64,000 nucleotides of DNA, taken from assembly GCA_018267135.1 (NCBI GenBank), contig JAFDZA010000011.1, positions 1-64,000 of the forward strand, written 5' to 3'. Every line of letters starts with the position of its first letter. The stretch's first letter is position 1. Below are positions 35,247 through 43,304 of this stretch, piece after piece. The position numbers were made by a program, and so were the translations under genes. The DNA is from Bacteroidota bacterium. Its GTDB lineage: Bacteria > Bacteroidota > Bacteroidia > Cytophagales > Cyclobacteriaceae. A model generated the notes under the pieces. It made no database searches and had not been told where the DNA came from. It saw only the letters and a program-made list of their open reading frames with translations.

Positions 35247-35663
35247 ATGAAAAATTTAATCGCAATTGCAGTAGTGATTTTGGTGGCCGGAAAAGGATTT
35301 TCGCAAACCGTAACCGCGCACCAAAACGAATTGGCTTCCATTGCCTGGGATGCCACCGCCCACGATTTCGGCAAAATTAAACAAGGTGTGCCGGCCACGT
35401 ACGAATTTAAGTTTACCAATCACGGCAAAGTACCGCTGGTAATTACCAACGCACAACCCTCGTGCGGCTGCACTACCCCCGGCTGGACACGCGAACCGAT
35501 AATGCCCGGTGGGCAAGGGTATGTAAAAGCTACCTACAACGCGGCTGCACCCGGTATTTTTGATAAGACCATAACGGTTCATGCCAATATTGAGGGTGGT
35601 ATGTTTGTACTTCACATTAAAGGGGAAGTAGAAGCACCCGCACAAACGATTAAGCCTCAATAA
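35247..35663 (+). CDS. DUF1573 exported protein
   Basis: 138 residues from ATG 35247, where a signal peptide begins (MKNLIAIAVVILVAGKGFSQ); an in-frame ATG at 35211 would place a polar stretch before it. The mature part is one immunoglobulin-like DUF1573 domain: AHDFGKIKQGVPATYEFKFT, VITNAQPSCGCTTPGW and MPGGQGYVKATYNA. The CGC motif is conserved in the family. Function unknown; such proteins are abundant in the Bacteroidota envelope. Confidence 0.9.
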   Translation: MKNLIAIAVVILVAGKGFSQTVTAHQNELASIAWDATAHDFGKIKQGVPATYEFKFTNHGKVPLVITNAQPSCGCTTPGWTREPIMPGGQGYVKATYNAAAPGIFDKTITVHANIEGGMFVLHIKGEVEAPAQTIKPQ

Positions 35664-35675
35664 AAAATTCTTTTT

Positions 35676-35714
35676 AAAAAAAGGCTGCTTCAAAAAATGA
35701 GGCAGCCTTTTTTT
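35676..35714. terminator. Bidirectional intrinsic terminator
   Basis: AAAAAAAGGCTGC (35676-35688) pairs with GCAGCCTTTTTTT (35702-35714). The A-run and T-run flank the stem on both sides, so it can end both the DUF1573 gene (+) and the DUF1080 gene (-), which converge here. Confidence 0.9.
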
Positions 35715-35730
35715 ATGATTGAGATAAACG

Positions 35731-36474
35731 CTACAACTCTCTTACCCAGATATTGCGATAGCTTACAGGGTTGCCGTGGTCTTGCAGTTGGATAGACGCC
35801 TTGCCGTGCGGGCGATACACCGGGAAACCTTTAAACTCGGTCGTTCCTAAAATTTGTATGTGGTTCTGTATCAGGATTCCATTTTGCAGCACAGTTACGT
35901 AAGCAGGTACAATCACGCGACCGTTGTCGCTAAACCGGGGCGCAGTATAGAGAACATCGTACGATTGCCACTCGCCCGGCTTGAGGCAGGCATTTACCAA
36001 TGGAACCGATTGTTTGTAGATAGACCCGGCCTGCCCGTTAGAGTAGGTAACACTTTCGTAACTGTCGAGCACCTGTAGCTCGTAGCGTTCCTGTAAAAAG
36101 ATACCGCTGTTGCCGCGGCCTTGTCCTTCGCCTACAACGTCTGCCGGGGTTCGCCATTCAATGTGCAACTGCATGTCGCCAAAAGTTTGCCTGGTTTTAA
36201 TATCGCCTTTCCCTTTAGTTACGGTGAGGGCACCATCTATTATATTCCATGAAGCATCGCTGCCGGCCAAGGTTGTCCATTTCGATAAATCTTTTCCATC
36301 AAAAAGTGCGATGGCATCCGAGGGAGCATCGCCTGGATTTTTTCCGGGCGTAACCTTGGCCGGTTTCCATTCCCAAACTTCTGTTACTTTAGGATCGAAC
36401 GAACTACGGTCTGCTGCTTGGCCCGCACAGGTTAGGATAGGCCATACTCCCAACAGATAAATTAATTTTTTCAT
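35731..36474 (-). CDS. DUF1080 (3-keto-disaccharide hydrolase-like) exported protein
   Basis: 247 residues with a signal peptide (MKKLIYLLGVWPILTCAGQA). The concanavalin-like DUF1080 domain covers most of the protein: ALFDGKDLSKWTTL, DMQLHIEWRTPADVVGEGQG, RGNSGIFLQERYELQVLDSY, LKPGEWQSYDVLYTAPRF and FPVYRPHGKASIQLQDHG. Family members bind or hydrolyse modified glycosides in the periplasm. It follows the TonB-plug-like gene by 5 bases. No sugar oxidoreductase is nearby, so the substrate is open. Confidence 0.92.
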   Translation of the reverse strand: MKKLIYLLGVWPILTCAGQAADRSSFDPKVTEVWEWKPAKVTPGKNPGDAPSDAIALFDGKDLSKWTTLAGSDASWNIIDGALTVTKGKGDIKTRQTFGDMQLHIEWRTPADVVGEGQGRGNSGIFLQERYELQVLDSYESVTYSNGQAGSIYKQSVPLVNACLKPGEWQSYDVLYTAPRFSDNGRVIVPAYVTVLQNGILIQNHIQILGTTEFKGFPVYRPHGKASIQLQDHGNPVSYRNIWVREL

Positions 36475-36479
36475 ACCGT

Positions 36480-36764
36480 TTATTTTTTCTTGATGGTAAT
36501 TTCTACAACTCCATTTTTGCCGGCATCCTTGTATTTAGCAAGGGCTTTTTCTCCATTAAGTACTTCTATTTTTTCAATAGTGGAGGAGTCAAGGTTTTCA
36601 ATGGGCCTTACCATTTTGCCGGGATCGGATTGACTCACCACCCACTCGGGCTGTATCTGGCCGTTGATAACATAAAGCGGTGCGGCTACTGTTTGTTTTT
36701 GTTGTTGGGCAAAACTAATGACGGCTGAAACCAGGAGGGCAAGTGCGAGAAACGTTTTTTTCAT
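36480..36764 (-). CDS. Small exported protein resembling a TonB-receptor plug segment
   Basis: 94 residues with a signal peptide (MKKTFLALALLVSAVISFAQ). The mature part reads APLYVINGQIQPEWVV, then LDSSTIEKIEVLNGEKALAK and YKDAGKNGVVEITIKK. This is the same string of elements as in SusC-type plug domains (PLYVIDG, IESIEVLKD, YG-x-R-G-x-x-GV-I-x-I-T-T-K), but no barrel follows. Such free plug-like modules also occur at the end of BlaR/M56 proteins. It precedes the DUF1080 gene by 5 bases in one transcript. Function unknown. Confidence 0.75.
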   Translation of the reverse strand: MKKTFLALALLVSAVISFAQQQKQTVAAPLYVINGQIQPEWVVSQSDPGKMVRPIENLDSSTIEKIEVLNGEKALAKYKDAGKNGVVEITIKKK

Positions 36765-36843
36765 TTTTGTTTAACTAAAGATTTAATCGGAATAGATGAG
36801 GAAATTAAAAAAACTTTTAAACCCGGTTTAAGGTACAAAAAAA

Positions 36844-37629
36844 TCAGGATTCATGATATTGATCGAGAATGTGTTGGCTGATCAATTGATAAATTTCGGC
36901 CAAACGCGGATCGTCTTGTAAAAAGGCCATGTGTTTTTCCAGTGTTACTAAATCGCCCCGCTGAGCCGGGCCGGTTTGTGCAGCCTGCGGGCCCATCTGC
37001 AAGGCCTTTGTAATGGTTTCGTTAATGAGAGGGGTGAGCCACTCAAAGTTCAGGCTATTTTTTTGCATCACTAATTCTGAAAGAGTAAGCATGTGGTTTA
37101 TAAAATTAGAAGCAAAAACAGCGGCCACATGTAGTGCCTTCCGTTCTTCGGAGGTAATCCTTTTTACATACCGGCTGATGGCTTTGCCCAGCCTCAACAA
37201 AACGTCTTCAGTTTCGGTATTGCTGGTTTCTATAAAGACCGGAATTTGATGGAAGTCAATTTTTTTTGTTTTGCTGAATGTTTGTAGTGGATAAAACACC
37301 CCGATGTCGGGTGTGGCTGCAAATTGCAACTCGTCTAAAGCCACCGAACCGGAGGTATGCACCAGCATTGCTTTTTCGGGCAAGATAATTTCTTTTGCTA
37401 TCTCACGTATGCTGTCATCATGTACGGCTACAATAAAAACAGATGAGGGGCTGGTAGAAAAATCAAGTGTTGCTTTTACTTCGGCCTGATAGAGGCGCTC
37501 GGTAAGCTGGGCCGCATGCCGGTGGTTGCGGCTGAAAACTTCTTTTACAATAAACCCCGCATTGTCTAGTGCCGGGGCTAGGTGCCAGGCTACATTGCCC
37601 GAGCCAATGAAAGAAATATTTTCGGGCAC
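36844..37629 (-). CDS. Rossmann-fold/DUF2520 protein
   Basis: 261 residues. The N-terminal Rossmann domain opens with NISFIGSGNVAWHLAPAL (GxGxxA type, about 4-21). The DUF2520 helical domain follows at about 125-250: ERKALHVAAVFASNFINHML and GPAQRGDLVTLEKHMAFL, both conserved. The fold is like 6-phosphogluconate dehydrogenases, suggesting an NAD(P)-dependent reductase, with no known substrate. The gene ends a minus-strand run that begins with glmM and the cysteine desulfurase. Confidence 0.9.
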   Translation of the reverse strand: MPENISFIGSGNVAWHLAPALDNAGFIVKEVFSRNHRHAAQLTERLYQAEVKATLDFSTSPSSVFIVAVHDDSIREIAKEIILPEKAMLVHTSGSVALDELQFAATPDIGVFYPLQTFSKTKKIDFHQIPVFIETSNTETEDVLLRLGKAISRYVKRITSEERKALHVAAVFASNFINHMLTLSELVMQKNSLNFEWLTPLINETITKALQMGPQAAQTGPAQRGDLVTLEKHMAFLQDDPRLAEIYQLISQHILDQYHES

Positions 37630-37639
37630 TATAAGGTGG

Positions 37640-38785
37640 TTAGGCTTCTATCTTAAATAACTCAGCTATCTTTTGCACGACATAGTCAATTTCTTGCCGC
37701 GTATTGTATTTACTAAATGAAAAACGAATGGCTCCTCTTTTAGAGTTAGGGTACAGCGCATTCAGTACATGCGAGCCGGTAGAGGCTCCGCTGGAGCAGG
37801 CGCTTCCGCCCGATGCTGAAATGCCTTGCAGGTCAAGATTAAAGAGCATCATTTCATTTTCTTCCGATTCCGGAAAGGAAACGTTTAATACCGTGTATAA
37901 ACTATTGGCCAGATTAGCCGAGTCGCCATGAAACGAAACGCCCGGAACGGAGGCAACTAATTTCTGAATCATGTACTCTTTTAAATCTGAAATCTGTTTT
38001 TGATGTTCGGCCATTTCGCGATAGCAAATTTCAAGTGCCTTCGCTAACCCAACGATGCCATAGGTGTTTTCGGTTCCGCCCCGCATGTTGCGCTCTTGGG
38101 CACCTCCATGCACCAATGGTTTTATTTTTTTGTCTTTGTTAAGGTACATAAAACCTACTCCCTTGGGGCCATGAAATTTATGAGCAGCGGCTGTTATGCC
38201 GTGCACGTTCAGTTGCTTCATGTCGTGGCGGTAATGCCCCATGGTTTGCACCGTGTCGGAGTGGAAATAGGCCTGATACCGGAGGCATAATTCGCTAACG
38301 GCCGGCATATTGAGCAAGTTGCCGATTTCATTATTGGCGTGCATGAGCGACACTAATGCGTTTGGAAATTCCTTTAATAAATTTTCGAGAGAGGTCAGGT
38401 CAACGTGCCCTTTTTCGTCCAGCCTTACCAGGTGCAAATTAATTTCATCCTGATTTTCCAGCATGGCCAGCGTATGCTCTACTGCGTGGTGTTCAATGGC
38501 CGATGAGATAACATGCCGGATGCGGTAGGTCTGTATTGCACCGCGAAGGATGGCATTATCGGCTTCGGTTCCGCCCGAGGTAAAAATAATTTCGCCCGGA
38601 GTGCAGTTTAGCAATACGGCAATTTTTTTTCGGGCCGATTCTATGGCTGCCCGCACTTTCCTTCCATGCGAATGTGTGGACGAAGGATTCCCAAAATCTT
38701 CTGTTAAGAAAGGCTTCATGGCATCCAATACTTCCGGATCTAACGGAGTGGTGGCTGCGTTGTCGAGATACACACTCATTTTCAT
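37640..38785 (-). CDS. Cysteine desulfurase
   Basis: 381 residues of the NifS/IscS group; ATG 38779 (MSVYLDNAATTPLDPEVL) is an equally possible start. The PLP lysine is in AAHKFHGPKGVGFMYL, and the active-site cysteine is in SASGGSACSSGASTGSHVL, preceding the C-terminal part. It takes sulfur from cysteine for iron-sulfur clusters, tRNA thiolation or cofactors. No iscU or sufE gene is next to it, so the acceptor is unclear. It lies 10 bases upstream of the DUF2520 gene and 33 downstream of glmM. Confidence 0.94.
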   Translation of the reverse strand: MKMSVYLDNAATTPLDPEVLDAMKPFLTEDFGNPSSTHSHGRKVRAAIESARKKIAVLLNCTPGEIIFTSGGTEADNAILRGAIQTYRIRHVISSAIEHHAVEHTLAMLENQDEINLHLVRLDEKGHVDLTSLENLLKEFPNALVSLMHANNEIGNLLNMPAVSELCLRYQAYFHSDTVQTMGHYRHDMKQLNVHGITAAAHKFHGPKGVGFMYLNKDKKIKPLVHGGAQERNMRGGTENTYGIVGLAKALEICYREMAEHQKQISDLKEYMIQKLVASVPGVSFHGDSANLANSLYTVLNVSFPESEENEMMLFNLDLQGISASGGSACSSGASTGSHVLNALYPNSKRGAIRFSFSKYNTRQEIDYVVQKIAELFKIEA

Positions 38786-38818
38786 TTTTAATTTTAGCCA
38801 ATAAGGCGTTCCACAAAT

Positions 38819-40201
38819 TTACGTCAACTTTTTAATATCGCTGATGATCTGCTGTGCCAGTGCATTGGCCTTTTTGCGGGTAGGAGCTTCGGCATAAATG
38901 CGAATGATAGGCTCAGTATTACTTTTGCGCAAATGCACCCATTCTTTTGTTAGTTCAAAATCAATTTTTACTCCGTCTTCCGTGCTGATTTTTTCGTTGG
39001 AATAATTTTTTCGAATGCCCTCCAGAACATCGTCTACTTTAATTTGAGGGGTGAGTTCGATTTTGTTTTTCGAAATAAAATAATCGGGGTAAGATTGGCG
39101 TAATTCGGATGCTTTCTTTTTTGATTTGGCCAGATGCGTAAGAAATAGAGCAATCCCCATCAGGGCATCGCGGCCATAATGCAGGTCGGGAAAGATAACG
39201 CCTCCATTGCCCTCACCACCTATTATAGCTTTTGTTTGTTTCATGACATGTACCACATTTACTTCGCCTACGGACGAGGCAGTATATTGCCCACCTGCCT
39301 TTTCGGTAATGTCGCGCAGGGCACGGGTAGATGATAAATTAGAAACGGTATTTCCTTTTTTGCGACTTAATACATAATCGGCCACGGCCACCAAAGTATA
39401 TTCTTCGCCAAACGGAATGCCGTCTTCTTGTATCAGTGCCAGGCGGTCTACGTCCGGATCTACAACAATGCCAAGATTATATTTTCCTTTTTTAACCTCC
39501 CGGCAAATGGTTTTAATATTTTCGGGAAGAGGTTCCGGGTTGTGCGGAAATTTTCCGGTAGGCTCACAGTATAATTTTTTTATTGTTTTTACACCCAGTT
39601 CTTTTAACAGCAGAGGTACGGCAATACCACCTGTTGAGTTTACGGCATCTACTATAATTTTAAATCTGGCCTTTCGGATGGCCTGCACATCGATCCACTT
39701 ATTTTTTTTAATTAACTCAATATGCTTTTTAATATATTGGTTGTTCTGCAAATACCTCCCGAGTTTTTCTACCGGAGCAAAATCGAAATTTTCTTCCAAG
39801 ACTATTTTCAAAATCTCGGCCCCATCGGCCGCTGAAATAAATTCGCCTTGTTCGTTCAGCAGTTTTAGTGCGTTCCATTGTATGGGGTTGTGGCTGGCGG
39901 TTAAAATAATGCCGCCTCCGGCTTTTTCCAGCGGCACGGCAATTTCAACCGTGGGAGTAGTAGATAATCCTAAATCTACTACGTTGATACCCAACCCGAT
40001 CAATGTCTGACTTACCAGGCTGCTTACCATTTCACCCGAAATGCGCGCATCGCGCCCAATTATTATTTTTTTTGCCCCGTGCCGTTTGGCCCAGGTACCA
40101 TACGCAGCCGCAAATTTTACGACATCAACCGGGGTAAGCGCCTCGCCTGGCCGGCCGCCAATGGTTCCGCGAATACCGGAAATAGATTTAATCAGAGTCA
40201 T
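38819..40201 (-). CDS. glmM: Phosphoglucosamine mutase
   Basis: 460 residues. It turns glucosamine-6-phosphate into glucosamine-1-phosphate for peptidoglycan and LPS. The phosphoserine loop is GIILTASHNPIQWNALKLL (about 97-115), the metal site DPDVDRLALIQEDG (about 248-261), the sugar loop GEGNGGVIFPD and the phosphate-binding loop RKSNTEPIIRIYAEAP (about 430). The sequence starts SISGIRGTIGG as in this clade; phosphomannomutase activity is the alternative. The gene is divergent from mazG. Confidence 0.9.
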   Translation of the reverse strand: MTLIKSISGIRGTIGGRPGEALTPVDVVKFAAAYGTWAKRHGAKKIIIGRDARISGEMVSSLVSQTLIGLGINVVDLGLSTTPTVEIAVPLEKAGGGIILTASHNPIQWNALKLLNEQGEFISAADGAEILKIVLEENFDFAPVEKLGRYLQNNQYIKKHIELIKKNKWIDVQAIRKARFKIIVDAVNSTGGIAVPLLLKELGVKTIKKLYCEPTGKFPHNPEPLPENIKTICREVKKGKYNLGIVVDPDVDRLALIQEDGIPFGEEYTLVAVADYVLSRKKGNTVSNLSSTRALRDITEKAGGQYTASSVGEVNVVHVMKQTKAIIGGEGNGGVIFPDLHYGRDALMGIALFLTHLAKSKKKASELRQSYPDYFISKNKIELTPQIKVDDVLEGIRKNYSNEKISTEDGVKIDFELTKEWVHLRKSNTEPIIRIYAEAPTRKKANALAQQIISDIKKLT

Positions 40202-40273
40202 CTAAAAATATTTTTACAAATGTACGATTTACGAATACGATTAAGACTACTTTAGTTCAATCAAAATTAATGT

Positions 40274-41086
40274 ATGAAGAAAAATCTTGCTTTTCCCGAC
40301 CCTAACCGGCAGGCTAAACTCCAGGCCTTCGATCGGTTACTTACCATTATGGACGAACTGCGCGAAAACTGCCCGTGGGATAAAAAGCAAACGCTGGAAA
40401 GCCTTCGTCATCTAACCATCGAAGAAACATATGAACTTTCGGATTCTATTCTCGATGGAAATTATGAAGAGATAAAAAAAGAATTGGGCGATTTAATGTT
40501 GCATAATGTTTTTTATGCACGCATTGCTTCAGAAAAAAAACTTTTTGATGTAGCTGATGTGCTTCATGCTATTTGCGATAAACTAATAGAACGGCATCCG
40601 CATGTGTATGGCGAGGCTGTGGCCAATGACGAAAAGGCTGTAAAAGAAAACTGGGAAAAAATTAAACTAAAAACCGGAAACCAATCGGTGCTGCAAGGTG
40701 TGCCAAAATCATTACCCGCTTTGGTAAAGGCAATGCGCATACAAGATAAGGCACGGGGGGTGGGTTTTGATTGGGAGCGGAAAGAACAAGTGTGGCAAAA
40801 AGTAGAAGAAGAAATGGAGGAATTTAAAAATGAATTTAATGTAGAAACCGATCAACCGATAGATCAACAAAAAGTAGTGGCCGAATTTGGCGACTTACTT
40901 TTTTCGATGGTAAACTATTCGCGCTTTCTCGGCATAGATGCGGAGGAGGCACTGGAGCGAACCAATAAAAAATTTATTAAACGGTTTCAGTACCTGGAAA
41001 GCGAATCGGCTAAGGACGGGAAGAAAATGGGCGAAATGACCTTAGCCGAAATGGATGAATATTGGGAAAAGGCCAAACGCCTGTAG
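40274..41086 (+). CDS. mazG: Nucleoside triphosphate pyrophosphohydrolase MazG
   Basis: 270 residues, the full two-domain length. The N-terminal MazG domain shows NCPWDKKQTLESLRHLTIEE, TYELSDSI and KKELGDLMLHNVFYARIA, with the EExxE and ExxD metal ligands. The second domain repeats this around EEMEEFKNEF and VVAEFGDLLFSMVNYSRFLG. It removes pyrophosphate from non-standard or excess NTPs and lowers ppGpp effects in some bacteria. It is unrelated in role to the toxin-antitoxin pairs of the window. The downstream gene is convergent. Confidence 0.95.
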   Translation: MKKNLAFPDPNRQAKLQAFDRLLTIMDELRENCPWDKKQTLESLRHLTIEETYELSDSILDGNYEEIKKELGDLMLHNVFYARIASEKKLFDVADVLHAICDKLIERHPHVYGEAVANDEKAVKENWEKIKLKTGNQSVLQGVPKSLPALVKAMRIQDKARGVGFDWERKEQVWQKVEEEMEEFKNEFNVETDQPIDQQKVVAEFGDLLFSMVNYSRFLGIDAEEALERTNKKFIKRFQYLESESAKDGKKMGEMTLAEMDEYWEKAKRL

Positions 41087-41101
41087 TTGTTGGCCGAAAC
41101 A

Positions 41102-41476
41102 TCAGAGGTCTTCCTCCCGCTCCAACATCAGAAGAGAAGCCTGCGATACAATAAAATATTTTTCTTTTTCGTAGATCACCTCAATGGCTCCCTTCTGCAA
41201 AAAAATAGCTAAATCTCCTTCTTGCGCTTGTAACGGCAAATACTTGATGGCATCTTCTTTGCCTTTCCACAAATCATCTTCATCGGCCGGCATGGGCAAT
41301 GGATAGCCCGGTCCTACTTTAATAACATAGCCGCTTTGTATTTTTTCTTTCTCCTGTACACCCGGAGGAAGATATAATCCCGAGTCAGTTTTTTCCGTTT
41401 GTCGCCCCGGGCGTATCAGTACGCGATCGCCCACCACAATAAGCTTCTTCAGTTTATGATCGGCCGTTACCCTCAT
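41102..41476 (-). CDS. GroES-like co-chaperonin family protein
   Basis: 124 residues. The Cpn10 fold is seen in LIVVGDRVLIRPGRQTEKT, SGLYLPPGVQEKEKIQSG and VIKVGPG, then LAIFLQKGAIEVIYEKEKYF and the ending VSQASLLMLEREE. It is longer than normal GroES because of an insert (PLPMPADEDDLWKGKEDAIK) in the middle. No groEL follows. It overlaps the preceding lipoprotein gene by four bases (ATGA, 41473-41476). A specialised chaperonin accessory role is possible. Confidence 0.85.
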   Translation of the reverse strand: MRVTADHKLKKLIVVGDRVLIRPGRQTEKTDSGLYLPPGVQEKEKIQSGYVIKVGPGYPLPMPADEDDLWKGKEDAIKYLPLQAQEGDLAIFLQKGAIEVIYEKEKYFIVSQASLLMLEREEDL

Positions 41477-41838
41477 TTTTTGGTTTCTGTTTTACGGGTT
41501 GATTTAAACGGGAAAGTCATTCCTTGTGTGGCTACATTACCGTTCATTTCTTTCTCGGTTACGGCCGCATCAAAGTAAACAGTCATGCCCATATAGCTAA
41601 AATCGCCTGTTGATTTTTTTGTTTTGGCATCGAAAGTAAATGAATTGAAAGGGATGTTTCCGTTATCCGATTTCATTTCGGCCGAAAGCATTTTTTTATC
41701 CTTCTTGGCTACGGTTAATACTCCGCTGAACGTGCCTTGAGGAGTGCCGGAGATCTGGTAATCCCATTTCCCCACGGGCGAGAGGGAGGCACAAGAGGCA
41801 AGTAAAAAAATAAGAATGACGGTAAGAATTGTTTTCAT
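41473..41838 (-). CDS. Small lipoprotein of unknown function
   Basis: 121 residues with a lipoprotein signal (MKTILTVILIFLLASCASLS; LLASC lipobox). The mature part is beta-rich (GKWDYQISGTPQGTFSGVLT, NIPFNSFTFDAKTKKSTGDF, FPFKSTRKTETKK) and looks like a single small barrel of the type that measures lipid-like ligands, but no family is recognised. It overlaps the GroES-like gene by four bases, so both are made together, which is an odd pairing of envelope and cytosol. Confidence 0.75.
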   Translation of the reverse strand: MKTILTVILIFLLASCASLSPVGKWDYQISGTPQGTFSGVLTVAKKDKKMLSAEMKSDNGNIPFNSFTFDAKTKKSTGDFSYMGMTVYFDAAVTEKEMNGNVATQGMTFPFKSTRKTETKK

Positions 41839-41877
41839 AAAAAAAATTAAGGTTAAGTTATAGGTTAGTTAAATATT

Positions 41878-43149
41878 TTATTGGTCTTCAGTTTCCTTTT
41901 CTTCAATGGATTCAGGCAACTCCAATACTTTAATTGCCTGAATGGCGGAGCCGGCAATGCCGCGTAATGAGTTGTACATAAAATTGGTGTTAGATAGAAC
42001 TTTTTCTAATTGCTTTTCTCTTTTTTTCCAATGCCCCATGATAGATCTTTTTTCTGTCTCTAAATCCGTTTTCATTTGGGTGTACCCTTCCATGATTCCC
42101 TCTACTTGCAATTTAAATTCGTTGCTGGTTAAATAATTGTACAGCATCGCCATTTTTTCTCCCTTGTTTTCTTGTGAAGTAATGGCTAAGTCTAATTTGA
42201 TGATGTGTTCCCGGATTACCAAACAAAGTCCTTTAAACTCATTATACGTGCAAATCCAAATGCCTTCATATAACCCCATTCGTTCCATTCCAGCGGGTAA
42301 AACATCGGTTACAAAAATACCGATATCAGCCCCTTGCTCTCGTATATCATTTTTAAATTTTTCAATCCAGCCTTTTCCAAAATCCTTCGTTCGTTTGCTT
42401 TCATAGTAGATGGAGCCGCAATTTTCTTTCGTTCGGGTGTTTACAATTTGTTTACAATCGGCACCCCGCTGCCCTTTTTTCACTTCAATGATGGTATCGA
42501 ATCGGAAATTTTGAGTTAGCCATTCTTCAATAGCAAGTTCCTGCACTTCTCCTTGCAGTTGCATGGAACCCTGCTCTTGTTTGCGTTTCATTTCTTCCGT
42601 CAACTTTTTCTGGTCGCCCAGCTGTTTTTGTAATTCTCTAATGGTTAGCTCATTTTTATCTTGTTCGTTTTTCTTAATTTTCTCGCGTTCTAAAGCTAAG
42701 ATTTCACTGTATTGCTTTTGCGCTTCCGCTTCGGCCAACGATTTTGCTTCTTCTTTTTCTCTTTTCAGTTTTTCAATTTCAGCCTTACTGCGGTTTAACT
42801 CTTTTACTTGTTCGGATTTTTCGTTCAATTCTTTTTGAAGTTCCCGATATTGGTCGGAATTTTCCTTCTCCAGTTTGGTTTTGATACTTATTTCTAAAGC
42901 ACTTTTTTCTTCTTTTAATTTGGTATTTAATCGCTCCTGAAAAAGCTCATTTTCTTTCAATTTTTTCTTCTCAAATTCTTCTCTATCATTTTTTAACTGC
43001 TCGCTTTGTGTGTTAAATTTTTTTCTTTCAGCCTCCAGATCTAAATCATATTTTAGTTGTAATTCGGTTTTTAACTGACCATATAAAATCTCATTTACAT
43101 CAATTTCAGTATTACACTTGGGGCATTTAATCTTGGTTTCGTTACTCAT
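41878..43149 (-). CDS. DUF2130 coiled-coil protein with predicted nuclease fold
   Basis: 423 residues. An N-terminal zinc-ribbon start (IKCPKCNTEIDVNEILYGQL) is followed by a long charged coiled coil (about 30-200, rich in E/K/Q). The DUF2130 domain (about 205-400) shows LAIEEWLTQNFRFDTIIEVK, KGQRGADCKQIVNT, GSIYYESKRTKDFGKGWIEK and DIGIFVTDVLPAGM. The D-(x)n-ExK pattern (Asp in GADCK, Glu-Ser-Lys in YYESK) suggests a PD-(D/E)XK nuclease-like core. Function is unknown; DNA repair or defence is possible. It is visibly AT-rich in wording. Confidence 0.87.
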   Translation of the reverse strand: MSNETKIKCPKCNTEIDVNEILYGQLKTELQLKYDLDLEAERKKFNTQSEQLKNDREEFEKKKLKENELFQERLNTKLKEEKSALEISIKTKLEKENSDQYRELQKELNEKSEQVKELNRSKAEIEKLKREKEEAKSLAEAEAQKQYSEILALEREKIKKNEQDKNELTIRELQKQLGDQKKLTEEMKRKQEQGSMQLQGEVQELAIEEWLTQNFRFDTIIEVKKGQRGADCKQIVNTRTKENCGSIYYESKRTKDFGKGWIEKFKNDIREQGADIGIFVTDVLPAGMERMGLYEGIWICTYNEFKGLCLVIREHIIKLDLAITSQENKGEKMAMLYNYLTSNEFKLQVEGIMEGYTQMKTDLETEKRSIMGHWKKREKQLEKVLSNTNFMYNSLRGIAGSAIQAIKVLELPESIEEKETEDQ

Positions 43150-43304
43150 AATTCTTTTATGGGATAATTTCTGAGGATAGATTCACAGAACTTAACAAAT
43201 AATGGCCTCTGCTACCAACTCTTTTTTCAGGCCTTCAAGGTACAACCTTTAAAAAGGAAGTGAAATCGTTTGTGTAATTTTGTTAACACTAAATTTTATT
43301 TTGT

